DNA from: Mycobacterium sp. 1274756.6
GTDB lineage: Bacteria; Actinomycetota; Actinomycetes; Mycobacteriales; Mycobacteriaceae
Length of the DNA stretch: 64,000 nucleotides
Reading direction: 5' to 3'
Assembly (NCBI RefSeq): GCF_001668625.1
Contig: NZ_LZLJ01000060.1
Span: forward strand, 114,823-178,822
The translations under genes and the position numbers were made by a program. Shown here piece by piece: positions 53,554-62,220 of this stretch. How positions within the stretch are numbered: position 1 is the first letter of the stretch; every line of letters starts with the position of its first letter. The notes beneath the pieces are model-generated. The model searched no databases and was not told the DNA's origin. It was given only the letters and a program-made list of their open reading frames with translations.

Positions 53554-54632
53554 CGCGCCGCCTCGCGCAGCCGGGCCGCCACCGACTCGGGCGTGACGTC
53601 GGCGATGAACGCGTCCATCGCCGACTCCGAAGCGGCCAGGTACTTCAGTTTGGTGGCGCTGCGCCGGATCGACATCAACTCGGCGTGAAAATAGCCGTCG
53701 CGTTGCGCGGCGTCGTCGCGGTACTGGTGCAGCGCCGCCATGTAGGGCAGCGGCGCGTCGTACAACCGGTCGAAGCGTTGCAGCAGGTCGCGGTAGAGCG
53801 CGGCGAACCCGTCGAGTTCGGCGTCGGTGAGCCCGGTCAGGTTGGGCACCTGCCGGTTCGGGTACAGGTGGACCTCCACCGGCCAGCGCGCCGCGAACGG
53901 CACGAACGCGGTGGCGTGCTCGTTGGCCGCCACCACCCGGACGGCTTCGGCGGTCTCCCGGGCCAGCAGGTCGGCGAACAGGTTGCTGCCGTGGCGGTTT
54001 CGGTGCTCTTCGGCTTGGGCGAGCATGACGGTGGTGCGCGGGGTCAGATACGGGTAGCCGTAGATCTGGCCGTGCGGGTGGGCCAGGGTCACCCCGATCT
54101 CCTCGCCGCGGTTCTCGAAGCAGAACACCTGCTCGACACCCGGGCGGGCCAGCAGGTCGGCGGTGCGGTGCCGCCACGCCTGCACCACCAGCCGGGCCTG
54201 GTCGGCGCTGAGCCCGGCGAACGAGCCGGTGTGCTCCGGGGAGAAACAGATCACCTCGCAGCGCCCGGCGCCGGGCGCGGCGACGAATCCGTCCGCGGGG
54301 GTGGCCGGCACCGCACCGGTGCCGGCCAGGCTGGGAAAGCGGTTCTCGAAGACCACGACGTCGTAGTCGGCGGCGGGCACCTCGCTGGTCTGCCCCCTCG
54401 GGCCGGGGCAGAGCGGGCAGAGTTCGGCGGGCGGCTTGTAGGTGCGGTCCTGGCGCTGCGCGGCGATGATCACCCACTGCCCGGTGGTGCGGTCGAAGCG
54501 CAGCTCGCTGGGGTGCTCGTCGCGGACCGGCAGCGGCCGCCGGTCGGCCACCGGCGCGGGCACCCGCCCGGGCAGCGAGAAAAACAGCAGGTCGCGGCCG
54601 TCGGCGAGGCTCCAGCGGGTCGGGGTGGTCAC
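53550..54632 (-). CDS. galT: Galactose-1-phosphate uridylyltransferase
   Basis: From GTG 54632 the product is 360 residues. The zinc site CPLCPG and the active-site [11 protein letters not shown] (nucleophilic His) are present, with FENRFPSL and [11 protein letters not shown]. It converts galactose-1-phosphate and UDP-glucose to UDP-galactose and glucose-1-phosphate. It precedes and overlaps galK, forming a galTK operon. Unlike the galTa/galTb pair I recall for M. tuberculosis, the reading frame here is intact. Confidence 0.94.
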   Translation of the reverse strand: MTTPTRWSLADGRDLLFFSLPGRVPAPVADRRPLPVRDEHPSELRFDRTTGQWVIIAAQRQDRTYKPPAELCPLCPGPRGQTSEVPAADYDVVVFENRFPSLAGTGAVPATPADGFVAAPGAGRCEVICFSPEHTGSFAGLSADQARLVVQAWRHRTADLLARPGVEQVFCFENRGEEIGVTLAHPHGQIYGYPYLTPRTTVMLAQAEEHRNRHGSNLFADLLARETAEAVRVVAANEHATAFVPFAARWPVEVHLYPNRQVPNLTGLTDAELDGFAALYRDLLQRFDRLYDAPLPYMAALHQYRDDAAQRDGYFHAELMSIRRSATKLKYLAASESAMDAFIADVTPESVAARLREAAR

Positions 54633-54701
54633 GGTTGGCAACCTTAATGCCGCGGACGCAAGGCACGATGGAAGCGCGCAACCATCGGGAGGTGGCACCG
54701 G

Positions 54702-56867
54702 GTGCCGGAACGAAGCGAGGGCCACGGTCGAAGCGTGCTCGCGGACAGGCCCCGCGACCGCGTCGTCGGTCCGGCGCTGGGCAGGCGGGTACGTACCTGG
54801 GTGATCGGCTCCGACCCGGGGCTGGTGCGCCTGCACTCGGCGATCCGCACCACGATGGCCCTCGGCCTGTCCCTGCTGGTGCTCTTCGCGGTGGCCTCGG
54901 CGGCCGGGCAACCGCTCACGGTGGCGGTGCTCGGCGCGGTGGTCGCGATGGTGTCGGCGCGGGCGGTCAACGAACCCGACGCACGATCCCGGCGCATCAC
55001 GCTGGCATTGTTGCCGCTGCCGGCCACCGCGGCGCTGGTCGCGGCCACGCTGCTGGATCCGTTCAAGGCGATCGCCGACGCGGTGTTCGTCGCGATCACC
55101 TTCAGCGCCGTCTACGCCCGCCGCTTCGGCTCGCGCGGAACGGCGCTGGGCATGGTCACGGTGATGAGCTATTTCTTCACGCTGTTCCTGGAGGCCAAGG
55201 TCAGCGAGCTGCCGTGGCTGATCGTGGCGGTGGTGGTGGGCAGCCTGTGCAGCCTGCTGCTGACCAGCTATGTGCTGCCCGAACGGCCCGAACGGGTGCT
55301 GCGCCGCACCCTGTCGTCGCTGCGGGCCCGGATGGCGCTGGTGGTCGACGCCGCCGCCGAGACCGTGCAGGCGGGCCGACTCGACGAACGCCACCGGCGC
55401 CGGCTGCGGATCCGGGTGGGGCGGCTGACCGACACGACGCTGTCCGCGCAGACCCAGCTGGAGGAGAAGGTCGACCCGGCCACCGTGTGGCCCGGGGTCA
55501 CCAGCGCGGAGTTGTCGCTGCGCCTCTTCGACGCCGAGTTGACCGTGGAGCGCATCGCGATCACCGCGGCCCGCGCCGCCGACGCCGGCCTGCCGGCCGC
55601 CACCCGCGCCGAACTGGTCGGGCTGCTGCGCCGGCTCGCCGCCGAACTGCACGCCCCGCACTCGGTGGGTCTCGCCGCGGTCGCCGATCGGGCCCGCGCC
55701 GTCGGCGGCGGACCCGATGCGCACCGGCTGGGCATGGCCGTCGTCGACACCACCGCGGTGATCGGCCGGATGCGGGCGTTGGCCGAGCACGGCGCCGCCG
55801 CCGGCGACGTCGCCGCCCCGACACCGCCGGTGGCCAAACCCGCCGAGGACCCGGTCAGCGGGCTGCGGCCCACCACCCGCCAGGCCATCCAGGTCGCCAT
55901 CGCCACCACGTTGGCGATCATCGCCGGTGAGGCCCTCTCCCCCGATCGCTGGTACTGGGCGGTGATCGCCGCGTTCGTGACCTTCGCCGGCACCACCTCG
56001 TTCGGCGAAACCCTGACCAAGGGCTGGCAGCGGCTGCTGGGCACGCTGCTCGGCGTGCCCTCCGGCGTGCTGGTCGCCACCGCGGTCTCCGGCAACACCG
56101 CGGCGGCGGTGGCGATGATCTTCCTCTGCCTGTTCTTCGCGTTCTACCTGATGACGGTCTCCTACAGCCTGATGATCTTCTGGATCACCACGATGCTCGC
56201 GCTGCTCTACGGGCTGCTGGGCCAGTTCAGCGTCGACGTGCTGGTGCTGCGCATCGAGGAGACCGCGATCGGCACCGCGATCGGGGTGGGCGTGGCGGTG
56301 CTGGTGCTGCCAGCCCGCACCGGCACCGCGATCCGGGCGGCGGCGTGCGAGTTCCTGGCCGAACTGTCCACCTCGGTGACCACCTCGGCCGACGCGCTCG
56401 GCGGCGGACCGACCACCGCACCCAGCGAGCAGGCCCGGGTGCTGCACCGCAGCCTGCAGAACTTCCGCACCACCGCCAAGCCGGTGACGGTGGGTATCGC
56501 CGGGATCGCCGGGCGCACCAGCATCCGGCGGGGGCTGCGGCTGCTGAAGGCCTGCGATCACTACGCGCGCACCCTGGCCCGGGCCAGCGAGGGCCCCGAT
56601 CCCGGCTCGGCGCCGCTGGCCCGGGCCATCGCCGCGGCCGCCGAGGCCACCCGGGCCAACATCGACGCCCTCGCCGAGGTGCTCGATCAGCAGGGCGACC
56701 CGGCGGTGCGGTCCTCCGCGGATCTGATCGACGCCGCCGAGGACGCCGCCGGGCAGCTCCGCGACGACCGGCGGCTGCAGGCCGGTCTGCACGCGCTGCA
56801 CCAGATCGATCGCGCGGTGGTCGACGCCGCCGCCGACCTGGGCGTTCAGAACATCAGGCTCTGGTAG
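54702..56867 (+). CDS. FUSC-family membrane transporter
   Basis: The 721-residue protein is read from GTG 54702 with GGGAGG upstream. It has two membrane blocks, each of about six helices (residues 45-190 and 400-550), separated and followed by long helical cytoplasmic segments. The second block contains [34 protein letters not shown] and [19 protein letters not shown], which are typical of the fusaric-acid-resistance/aromatic-acid exporter family (FUSC, AaeB-like). It probably exports aromatic or amphipathic acids. Confidence 0.87.
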   Translation: MPERSEGHGRSVLADRPRDRVVGPALGRRVRTWVIGSDPGLVRLHSAIRTTMALGLSLLVLFAVASAAGQPLTVAVLGAVVAMVSARAVNEPDARSRRITLALLPLPATAALVAATLLDPFKAIADAVFVAITFSAVYARRFGSRGTALGMVTVMSYFFTLFLEAKVSELPWLIVAVVVGSLCSLLLTSYVLPERPERVLRRTLSSLRARMALVVDAAAETVQAGRLDERHRRRLRIRVGRLTDTTLSAQTQLEEKVDPATVWPGVTSAELSLRLFDAELTVERIAITAARAADAGLPAATRAELVGLLRRLAAELHAPHSVGLAAVADRARAVGGGPDAHRLGMAVVDTTAVIGRMRALAEHGAAAGDVAAPTPPVAKPAEDPVSGLRPTTRQAIQVAIATTLAIIAGEALSPDRWYWAVIAAFVTFAGTTSFGETLTKGWQRLLGTLLGVPSGVLVATAVSGNTAAAVAMIFLCLFFAFYLMTVSYSLMIFWITTMLALLYGLLGQFSVDVLVLRIEETAIGTAIGVGVAVLVLPARTGTAIRAAACEFLAELSTSVTTSADALGGGPTTAPSEQARVLHRSLQNFRTTAKPVTVGIAGIAGRTSIRRGLRLLKACDHYARTLARASEGPDPGSAPLARAIAAAAEATRANIDALAEVLDQQGDPAVRSSADLIDAAEDAAGQLRDDRRLQAGLHALHQIDRAVVDAAADLGVQNIRLW

Positions 56868-57657
56868 CCGGGGCCGTCGAACGGATCGGGATGACGTCGG
56901 CGTCGGGCCGGGTGTCGTGGCGCAGGTGGGCGACCGCGGCCTTGGCGGCCCGGCGCAACGCGCCGTACTCGCCCAGGTAGCCCGCCACGCCGCCGACCCC
57001 GGGCAGCACCCCGAGCCGGCGGAAGATGCCCCGCGGCTGCGGCCGCTGGTGCAGTTCGTCGCCGATGCGGCGCAGCACACCGGCCAGCCGCCACAGCGAC
57101 CGGGCGAACGCGAACGGGTTGGCGCCGAGCCGATGCGGCTCCTCGGCGCCGTGCTGCTGCGCCTCGGCGATGACGTCGGCGGAGAGGTCGCGGTTGCACA
57201 GCACCGCGGCCAGCAGCCGGATCAGCTCACCGCGGTCGGTGACCCCGTATTCGCGGGCGACCGCGCACAGCACGATGGCCTGGTTGGCGAAACCGAGCAT
57301 GTCCTGCACCGGCAGCGCGGCGGACAGCAGTCCGAACGCCCGCGGCGAGGCGACCAGGACGGTGTTGACGGCGCCGACCCGGCGCACCCACCAGTTCACC
57401 CGGTGCCGCACGTCCATGGTGGCCCAGGCCCGGGTGCCCGGGGCGTGGGCGACGTTGAGGGCGACGGCCAGCCCGTCGAGCACCCGGTCGAGCGGCTCGT
57501 CGCCGCCGCCGGGTTGGTAGGTGCGTGCCTTCAGACCGAACAGGTCGGCGTCGGCGAGCACCACGACCATCGGGTCGATCAGCCGGACGGCACGGCTCAA
57601 CGCGGCGGCGACCTCCGCGTCGGAGAGCACCGCGCGACGAAACCCGACAAAACCCAT
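56854..57657 (-). CDS. Conserved protein of unknown function
   Basis: From ATG 57657 the product is 267 residues and ends 14 bp inside the convergent FUSC gene. It begins MGFVGFRRAVLSDAEVAAAL and has one moderately hydrophobic region around residues 95-145 (TVLVASPRAFGLLSAALPVQ, FANQAIVLCAVAREYGV). Helical stretches and a Gly-rich segment (RRLGVLPGVGGVAGYLGEYG) come before a basic C-terminus. No catalytic motif was recognised. The composition is normal for the organism and the frame is clean, so it is real. Confidence 0.65.
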   Translation of the reverse strand: MGFVGFRRAVLSDAEVAAALSRAVRLIDPMVVVLADADLFGLKARTYQPGGGDEPLDRVLDGLAVALNVAHAPGTRAWATMDVRHRVNWWVRRVGAVNTVLVASPRAFGLLSAALPVQDMLGFANQAIVLCAVAREYGVTDRGELIRLLAAVLCNRDLSADVIAEAQQHGAEEPHRLGANPFAFARSLWRLAGVLRRIGDELHQRPQPRGIFRRLGVLPGVGGVAGYLGEYGALRRAAKAAVAHLRHDTRPDADVIPIRSTAPATRA

Positions 57658-57710
57658 GCCGCGATCTTCCGCTATCGGCGGGCCCGCCGCCACCCGCGCC
57701 CAACCAGGAC

Positions 57711-57750
57711 TGTTTCGATTGTTTCAATGGCGGGCAGCGGCGGGTACGCT
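57711..57750 (+). promoter_or_regulatory. Leaderless promoter and repeats of the RES/Xre operon
   Basis: TACGCT at 57745-57750 fits the -10 consensus and puts the transcription start on the ATG at 57757. Upstream, TGTTTCGAT and TGTTTCAAT (57711-57728) form a 9-bp tandem repeat with one mismatch. ATTG-TTT-CAAT within it is an inverted repeat. The position over the -35 region suits autorepression by the antitoxin. Confidence 0.5.
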
Positions 57751-57756
57751 GGAGAC

Positions 57757-58284
57757 ATGCCCACCGCCACCAGCCCCCTCGCCGACCGGATCGCCGCGCG
57801 GGCGCGTCGCGACAGTGATTTCGCCGAGGTCCTCGACACCCTCCTGACCGCCCCCACCGAGCCGCAGGGCAACCTGGAGCGCGTTGCCGCCCAGGCGCTC
57901 AACGATCAGCGGCGCGCCGCCCTGGCCCAGGAGTTCGTCGCCGGCGCGCTGCCGACCCCGCAGGTGCAGCAGCTGCTGGGACTCGGCACACCGCAGGCGG
58001 TACACCGGATGCGCTCCCGGGGTCGGCTGCTCGGGGCCGCGGTGGGCAACCGGACCTGGTTCCCGGCGTGGCAGTTCGACGGCGACCGGCTGCACCCCGA
58101 CCTGCCGCAGATCCTGGAGCTGCTCACCCGGTTCACCACCGACCCGCTGGCCGCCGACCGGGTGATGCGGCTGACCCGCGACGAACTCGGCGGCCGGTCC
58201 ATCGCGCACGCCCTGCGTCACGCTGCGACCGACCCGACCACCGCCCGGACCGCGCTGCGGCTGCTGGTCGCCCTCGGTGCCTGA
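57757..58284 (+). CDS. Xre/MbcA-type antitoxin
   Basis: This 175-residue protein starts at ATG 57757. A helical N-terminus precedes a short DNA-binding helix-turn-helix (VQQLLGLGTPQAVHRMRSRG, RLLGAAVGNRTWFPAWQFDG). The C-terminal helices (LPQILELLTRFTTDPLAADR ... ARTALRLLVALG) match the toxin-binding part of Xre/ParS/MbcA antitoxins. It is longer than MbcA (about 113 residues), with an extra N-terminal region. It overlaps the toxin gene by 8 bp. It should neutralise the RES toxin and repress the operon. Confidence 0.8.
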   Translation: MPTATSPLADRIAARARRDSDFAEVLDTLLTAPTEPQGNLERVAAQALNDQRRAALAQEFVAGALPTPQVQQLLGLGTPQAVHRMRSRGRLLGAAVGNRTWFPAWQFDGDRLHPDLPQILELLTRFTTDPLAADRVMRLTRDELGGRSIAHALRHAATDPTTARTALRLLVALGA

Positions 58285-58903
58285 GCTCGCCGCCGGCTAC
58301 CGCAACCCGCCGCCGCGGGACCGGCCCAGCGGGCTGGCCCGACGGCAGGTTCCCGCCGGCACCGAGCTGTGGCGGATCGAAGCCGAGGCGCCGGCGGGTT
58401 GGACATGGACCGGTTTTCCCGAGCCACGGTTCCGGTTCGACCCCGAATCGGGAGGGTTCCGGACCCGCTACGCCGGGGCCACCGCGGTGGGCGCGGCGCG
58501 GGAACGCTACCGCGGCACCGGGCTGGTGATCCCCGCCGACCACGCCGGCCACCACCTGATCCGGCTGGTGGCGGCGCGGCCGCTGCGGGTGCTGGACCTG
58601 CGCACCGAACGCAACCTGGACCTGCTCGGGGTGGACGACCAGATCAGCACCGGCCAGCACCCGCTGGTGTGGCAGACCTGCCAGCGCCTCGCCGACGCGG
58701 TGCACCGCTGGTGGCCCGCCCCCGACGGGCTGGATGCGCTGGTCTACCGCTCGCGCACCACCCCGGAGGCCTCGCTGAACTACGCGATCTTCGCCGTCGA
58801 GGCGTTCACGGTGCAGTCCTGGCCACTCGCACAGCGCCCCGACCTGCTGACCGACCTGGTGCTGCGGCACGGCTTCACCGTCGGCTGGGACCTCAGCGGG
58901 TAG
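58277..58903 (+). CDS. RES-domain toxin (MbcT-like)
   Basis: From GTG 58277 the product is 208 residues. RES family features are LWRIEAEAPAGWTWTGFPEP, FRTRYAGATAVGAARERYRG (Arg and Tyr for NAD binding) and VYRSRTTPEASLNYAIFAVE, containing the S of the R-E-S triad. Characterised RES toxins such as MbcT break down NAD+ by phosphorolysis or hydrolysis. The length is close to Rv3189-type members. The pair with the upstream antitoxin is complete. Confidence 0.87.
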   Translation: MPELAAGYRNPPPRDRPSGLARRQVPAGTELWRIEAEAPAGWTWTGFPEPRFRFDPESGGFRTRYAGATAVGAARERYRGTGLVIPADHAGHHLIRLVAARPLRVLDLRTERNLDLLGVDDQISTGQHPLVWQTCQRLADAVHRWWPAPDGLDALVYRSRTTPEASLNYAIFAVEAFTVQSWPLAQRPDLLTDLVLRHGFTVGWDLSG

Positions 58904-59366
58904 TCAGCCGCGGTCGCAGCGCCTCCGGCCCGACCGGGTCGCCGGCGGCCACCGCCTCGCCCAGTACGTCGGCGAAGCCCAGCAGCCCGACGATGTCGAC
59001 GCCGTGGCGCGCCGTCCCGACCCGGCGCAGCCGCTCGGCGGCGCGTTCCAGCAGCGCGGCCGCCCCGACCGGGTTGCCGCGCTGCACGTGGGTGATGCCG
59101 ACCGCCAGCTGCGCCAGCCCCTGCCACAGCTCCCGCTCGCCGGGCGGCCCGGTCTTCCACGCCGCCTCCAGCACCTCGTGGGCGTGGAACGCGCGGCCCT
59201 CGTCGAGCAACCGCTGGGCGTAATCGAGGGTCTCCGCCGGCGGCAACTCCAGGTCCTCGGGGATGCCGGGCACCCCGGCGCTGCCGCGCGGCAGCGGACG
59301 GCCCAGCGCGTCACGCGGCCGGGCGTTGCGCGGCCGGCCGTCCTCGTCGCGGTCCCGTTGAGCCAT
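58893..59366 (-). CDS. DUF309 protein
   Basis: The 157-residue protein is read from ATG 59366. The DUF309 core is plain: GRAFHAHEVLEAAWKTGPPG near residue 58, then WQGLAQLAVGITHVQRGNPV and a helical pair GAAALLERAAERLRRVG. The conserved His and Glu of FHAHEVLE may bind metal. The family function is unknown. It ends 11 bp inside the convergent RES gene. Confidence 0.87.
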   Translation of the reverse strand: MAQRDRDEDGRPRNARPRDALGRPLPRGSAGVPGIPEDLELPPAETLDYAQRLLDEGRAFHAHEVLEAAWKTGPPGERELWQGLAQLAVGITHVQRGNPVGAAALLERAAERLRRVGTARHGVDIVGLLGFADVLGEAVAAGDPVGPEALRPRLTTR

Positions 59367-59401
59367 GCCCCCATCATGCCGGGAGTCGTAAACTGCTTCG
59401 A

Positions 59402-60157
59402 ATGACGCGCATCGGGTGGCTGGCCGCGGTCCTGGCGCTCCCCGTGCTCGCCGCCTGCCACAGCAGCGCCTCCCCGCCGACGGCCCCCAAGACCACCCCG
59501 AATGCGCCGGGGCTGGCGTTCTGCCGCCAACTCGGCGGCACCTGGAACACCCCGGCCCGCAGCTGCACGCTGACCGGACGCAGCGAGCACACCCACATCA
59601 AGGTCAGCTACCCGGTCGGCATGCTGGAGGATCCGGCCGCCGGGCCGGTGCTCAAGGACTACGTCGAGTCGTTCGTGCACCGCCAGTCCGACGCCGACGA
59701 CGACCGGGAGAGCAACGCCACGCTCAGCCACACCCTGTTCCACCACGGCGACGACGTCACCTCGGTGCTCTTCCACAGCGACTACTACACCCAGGGCACC
59801 CCGCACCCCAGCGACGAGTTCGCCACCTTCACCTTCGACACCGCCGCACACCGCCGGCTGCAGCTGGGCGACCTGTTCTGCCCCGGCGTCGACCCACAGC
59901 GGGCGATCCCGCCGCTGATCCACGCCGACATCGAAGACCAGCTCGCCGACAGCCCGCTGCACGCCGAGGACTTCGAACCGGGCCATCCCGGCCGCGACTA
60001 CGCCGACGGCTACCGGGCCTGGCTGCTCGACGGCGACGATCTGGTCTTCTACCTGCCGGCCACGCGCACCGGCCCGGTGCCGGCCGGAATGGTCAAACCG
60101 CGTCTGGCGTTGCGTGACTCCGACGCGCCGTTACGCCAGAACGGCTGCCCGACCTGA
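59402..60157 (+). CDS. MPT64/RsiV-like (DUF3298) lipoprotein
   Basis: This 251-residue protein starts at ATG 59402. The signal peptide ends in a lipobox (VLALPVLAAC), so Cys19 would be lipidated. The mature part resembles DUF3298 proteins such as MPT64: FCRQLGGTWNTPARSC, HIKVSYPVGMLEDPAAGP, LFHSDYYTQGTPHPSDEFAT, LQLGDLF and DGDDLVFYLPATRTGPVPAG. Cys residues at FC..SC could form a disulfide. It is probably a surface lipoprotein of unknown function. Confidence 0.82.
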   Translation: MTRIGWLAAVLALPVLAACHSSASPPTAPKTTPNAPGLAFCRQLGGTWNTPARSCTLTGRSEHTHIKVSYPVGMLEDPAAGPVLKDYVESFVHRQSDADDDRESNATLSHTLFHHGDDVTSVLFHSDYYTQGTPHPSDEFATFTFDTAAHRRLQLGDLFCPGVDPQRAIPPLIHADIEDQLADSPLHAEDFEPGHPGRDYADGYRAWLLDGDDLVFYLPATRTGPVPAGMVKPRLALRDSDAPLRQNGCPT

Positions 60158-60169
60158 TGGAATAGCGAG

Positions 60170-60601
60170 ATGCCCAGACCTTTCACCGAAGCCGAACGCG
60201 CCGAATTCCTCGCCCGGAAACACATCTGCGTCCTGTCCGTGAACACCGGCGACGGCCAGCCCCCGGCAAGCATCCCGATCTGGTACGACTACACCCCCGA
60301 CGGGATGATCCGGATCAACACCGGGGTCAATAACCGCACCGCCCGCCTGGTGCAGCAGGCCGGGGTGGTGACGATCGTGGTGCAGCGCGAGGAGCTGCCC
60401 TACCAGTATGTGGTCATCGAGGGCACCGTCGTGGCGGCCACCACGCCGGCACCGCTGGAGGCCCGCACCGAGATCGCGGTGCGCTACCTCGGCGAGGAAC
60501 GCGGCCGGGCGTTCGCCCGCCACGGCGACGACGGCGACGCGGTGCTGTTCACCATCCGGCCCGACCGGTGGCGCACCAACGATTTCACCGGCGACGTGTG
60601 A
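60170..60601 (+). CDS. PPOX-class F420/FMN-dependent oxidoreductase
   Basis: The 143-residue split-barrel protein starts at ATG 60170. It contains FLARKHICVLSVNTGDGQPP, ASIPIWYDYTPDGMIRINTG, NNRTARLVQQAGVVTIVVQR and a terminal FTIRPDRWRTNDFTG, all typical for the pyridoxamine-phosphate-oxidase-like family of mycobacteria. Members bind F420, FMN or haem and reduce small molecules. It is coupled by GTGA to the next gene. Confidence 0.87.
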   Translation: MPRPFTEAERAEFLARKHICVLSVNTGDGQPPASIPIWYDYTPDGMIRINTGVNNRTARLVQQAGVVTIVVQREELPYQYVVIEGTVVAATTPAPLEARTEIAVRYLGEERGRAFARHGDDGDAVLFTIRPDRWRTNDFTGDV

Positions 60602-61197
60602 GCGACGAGACCCCCGCAGCCGACCCGGCCCCCGACCTCGATAAGACCCCCGACGCTCCCCCCTCGGGTCGGCGGTTCGCCGCCGTCGCCATCGCGGCGA
60701 TCGCCGTCGTCGGCGCCGTCATCGCGATCACGATCACGGTCGCGCACCGCGGGCACCGCGACGGACTCTCCGACGAGGAGACCCGCACCCAGGTCGTCGA
60801 CGCCGCCGGTGCGGTCGTGCGCAGCGCCGGCCTGCAGCAGGTCAGCGGGCAGTTCTTCTTCCGGTCCTGCGCAGACGACGACGCCGCCGAGCCCGACCCG
60901 AACGCCGGCCCGCCCTACAACGGGCAGGTCGACATGTCCTTCGCGGTGCCCGCCGACGTCGACCCGGCCGAATACTTACGGCGCATCTCGGTGATGCTGG
61001 CCGTGCACGGCTGGCAGACCACCATGCCGCCGCCCGGCGACGACACCTGGATCGCGCACAAGGGCGGGGTCGCCGCGGCCCTCTCCGCCACCCCCGGTGA
61101 CGCCCGCCGCGCCCGCGCGGTGGTGTTCGGCGAATGCCGCAACTGGGGCGAGCACGCCGGCGCCGAGGGCACCGACGTCACCGGCCAGCTGTGGTGA
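60598..61197 (+). CDS. Single-pass membrane protein of unknown function
   Basis: The 199-residue protein is read from GTG 60598, overlapping the PPOX stop by 4 bp. A Pro/Asp-rich N-terminus of 25 residues precedes one membrane helix (RRFAAVAIAAIAVVGAVIAI). The outer 140 residues contain two Cys (FFFRSCADDD and FGECRNWG) that could pair, and resemble other mycobacterial envelope proteins with a small alpha/beta outer domain (EYLRRISVMLAVHGWQTTMP). Function unknown. Confidence 0.7.
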   Translation: MSDETPAADPAPDLDKTPDAPPSGRRFAAVAIAAIAVVGAVIAITITVAHRGHRDGLSDEETRTQVVDAAGAVVRSAGLQQVSGQFFFRSCADDDAAEPDPNAGPPYNGQVDMSFAVPADVDPAEYLRRISVMLAVHGWQTTMPPPGDDTWIAHKGGVAAALSATPGDARRARAVVFGECRNWGEHAGAEGTDVTGQLW

Positions 61198-61247
61198 GGC
61201 CCGGCCTCGCGCTGCGCGGCCGCCGTGGTCATGGCAGGCTCCCGGTT

Positions 61248-61436
61248 ATGTCCTTCAAGGTGCACCTGGAGCAGAAAGATTCCCTGGCGGAGAAGTACAA
61301 GAGCCACGACGCCTACGAGTTCCTCCGCGGCGGAGTGCTGTGCGTCCACCGCCAGAACGGCAAGCGAATCTATTACGCGCCCGATCACTGGCGGTACGTC
61401 GAAGCCGACGACGATCATCCGCCGCGTTCCAGCTGA
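61248..61436 (+). CDS. Small conserved-looking soluble protein
   Basis: A 62-residue protein starts at ATG 61248. The sequence MSFKVHLEQKDSLAEKYKSH followed by YEFLRGGVLCVHRQNGKRIY and YAPDHWRYVEAD is well-balanced and not the low-complexity product of a shadow frame. No signal or membrane segment is present. It is probably beta-rich. Function unknown. Confidence 0.55.
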   Translation: MSFKVHLEQKDSLAEKYKSHDAYEFLRGGVLCVHRQNGKRIYYAPDHWRYVEADDDHPPRSS

Positions 61437-61480
61437 CCTCGACGGCCCGGAACCGGGTCGGGTTCGGTGGCCCTGAACAG

Positions 61481-61566
61481 TGGTGCCAGGTGCAGGATTC
61501 GAACCTGCGTAGGCTTACGCCGACGGATTTACAGTCCGCTCCCATTGGCCGCTCGGGCAACCTGGC
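61481..61566 (-). tRNA. tyrT: tRNA-Tyr (anticodon GTA)
   Basis: Read on the minus strand, the 86-nt sequence begins GCCAGGT and ends ACCTGGCACCA, giving a 7-bp acceptor stem, discriminator A and an encoded CCA. The anticodon loop CTGTAAA carries GTA. A long variable arm follows, as expected for bacterial tRNA-Tyr, and the T arm has GGTTCGAATCC. It lies beside yajQ, an arrangement I also recall in M. tuberculosis. Confidence 0.96.
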
Positions 61567-61646
61567 GTGGGTGCGGTATGCAGACTACAACGACGGCGGG
61601 CAGAAGACACAAACGCCCACCGTCGCGCAGAAAGGGGACGCAGCCC

Positions 61647-62138
61647 ATGGCGGATTCATCGTTCGACGTTGTCAGCAAGGTTGACCGCCAGGAGGTCGAC
61701 AACGCCTTGAACCAGGCCGCCAAGGAACTGGCCACCCGGTTCGACTTCCGCGGCACCGACACCGCCGTCGCCTGGAAGGGCGAGGAGGCCATCGAACTGA
61801 CCAGCTCCACCGAGGAGCGGATCAAGGCCGCCATCGACGTGTTCAAGGAGAAGCTGGTCCGCCGCGATATCTCGATGAAGGCCTTCGAGTTCGGCGAGCC
61901 GCAGCCCTCCGGCAAGACGTTCAAGGTCGTCGGCACCCTCAAGCAGGGCATCGCCGGCGAGGACGCCAAGAAGATCACCAAGCTCATCCGCGACGAGGGC
62001 CCCAAGGGCGTCAAGACCCAGATCCAGGGCGACGAGGTGCGGGTGTCGTCGAAGAAGCGCGACGACCTGCAGGCGGTGATCGCGCTGCTGAAGAAGGCCG
62101 ACCTTCCCGTCGCGCTGCAGTTCGTCAACTACCGCTGA
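61647..62138 (+). CDS. yajQ: YajQ-family nucleotide-binding protein
   Basis: This 163-residue protein starts at ATG 61647 with AAAGGGGAC upstream. It matches the YajQ family over its whole length: [80 protein letters not shown] and [15 protein letters not shown]. Two RNP-like half folds are expected. Homologs bind cyclic di-GMP or RNA. The length equals that of Rv0566c as I recall it. Confidence 0.95.
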   Translation: MADSSFDVVSKVDRQEVDNALNQAAKELATRFDFRGTDTAVAWKGEEAIELTSSTEERIKAAIDVFKEKLVRRDISMKAFEFGEPQPSGKTFKVVGTLKQGIAGEDAKKITKLIRDEGPKGVKTQIQGDEVRVSSKKRDDLQAVIALLKKADLPVALQFVNYR

Positions 62139-62220
62139 GCCGGGCGTCTTGCCGACCCGCGTGGGCCGATGTGCCTATCGTGGTGAGCAAGACCACACTC
62201 CCCCGGAAGCGAGGCCGACG

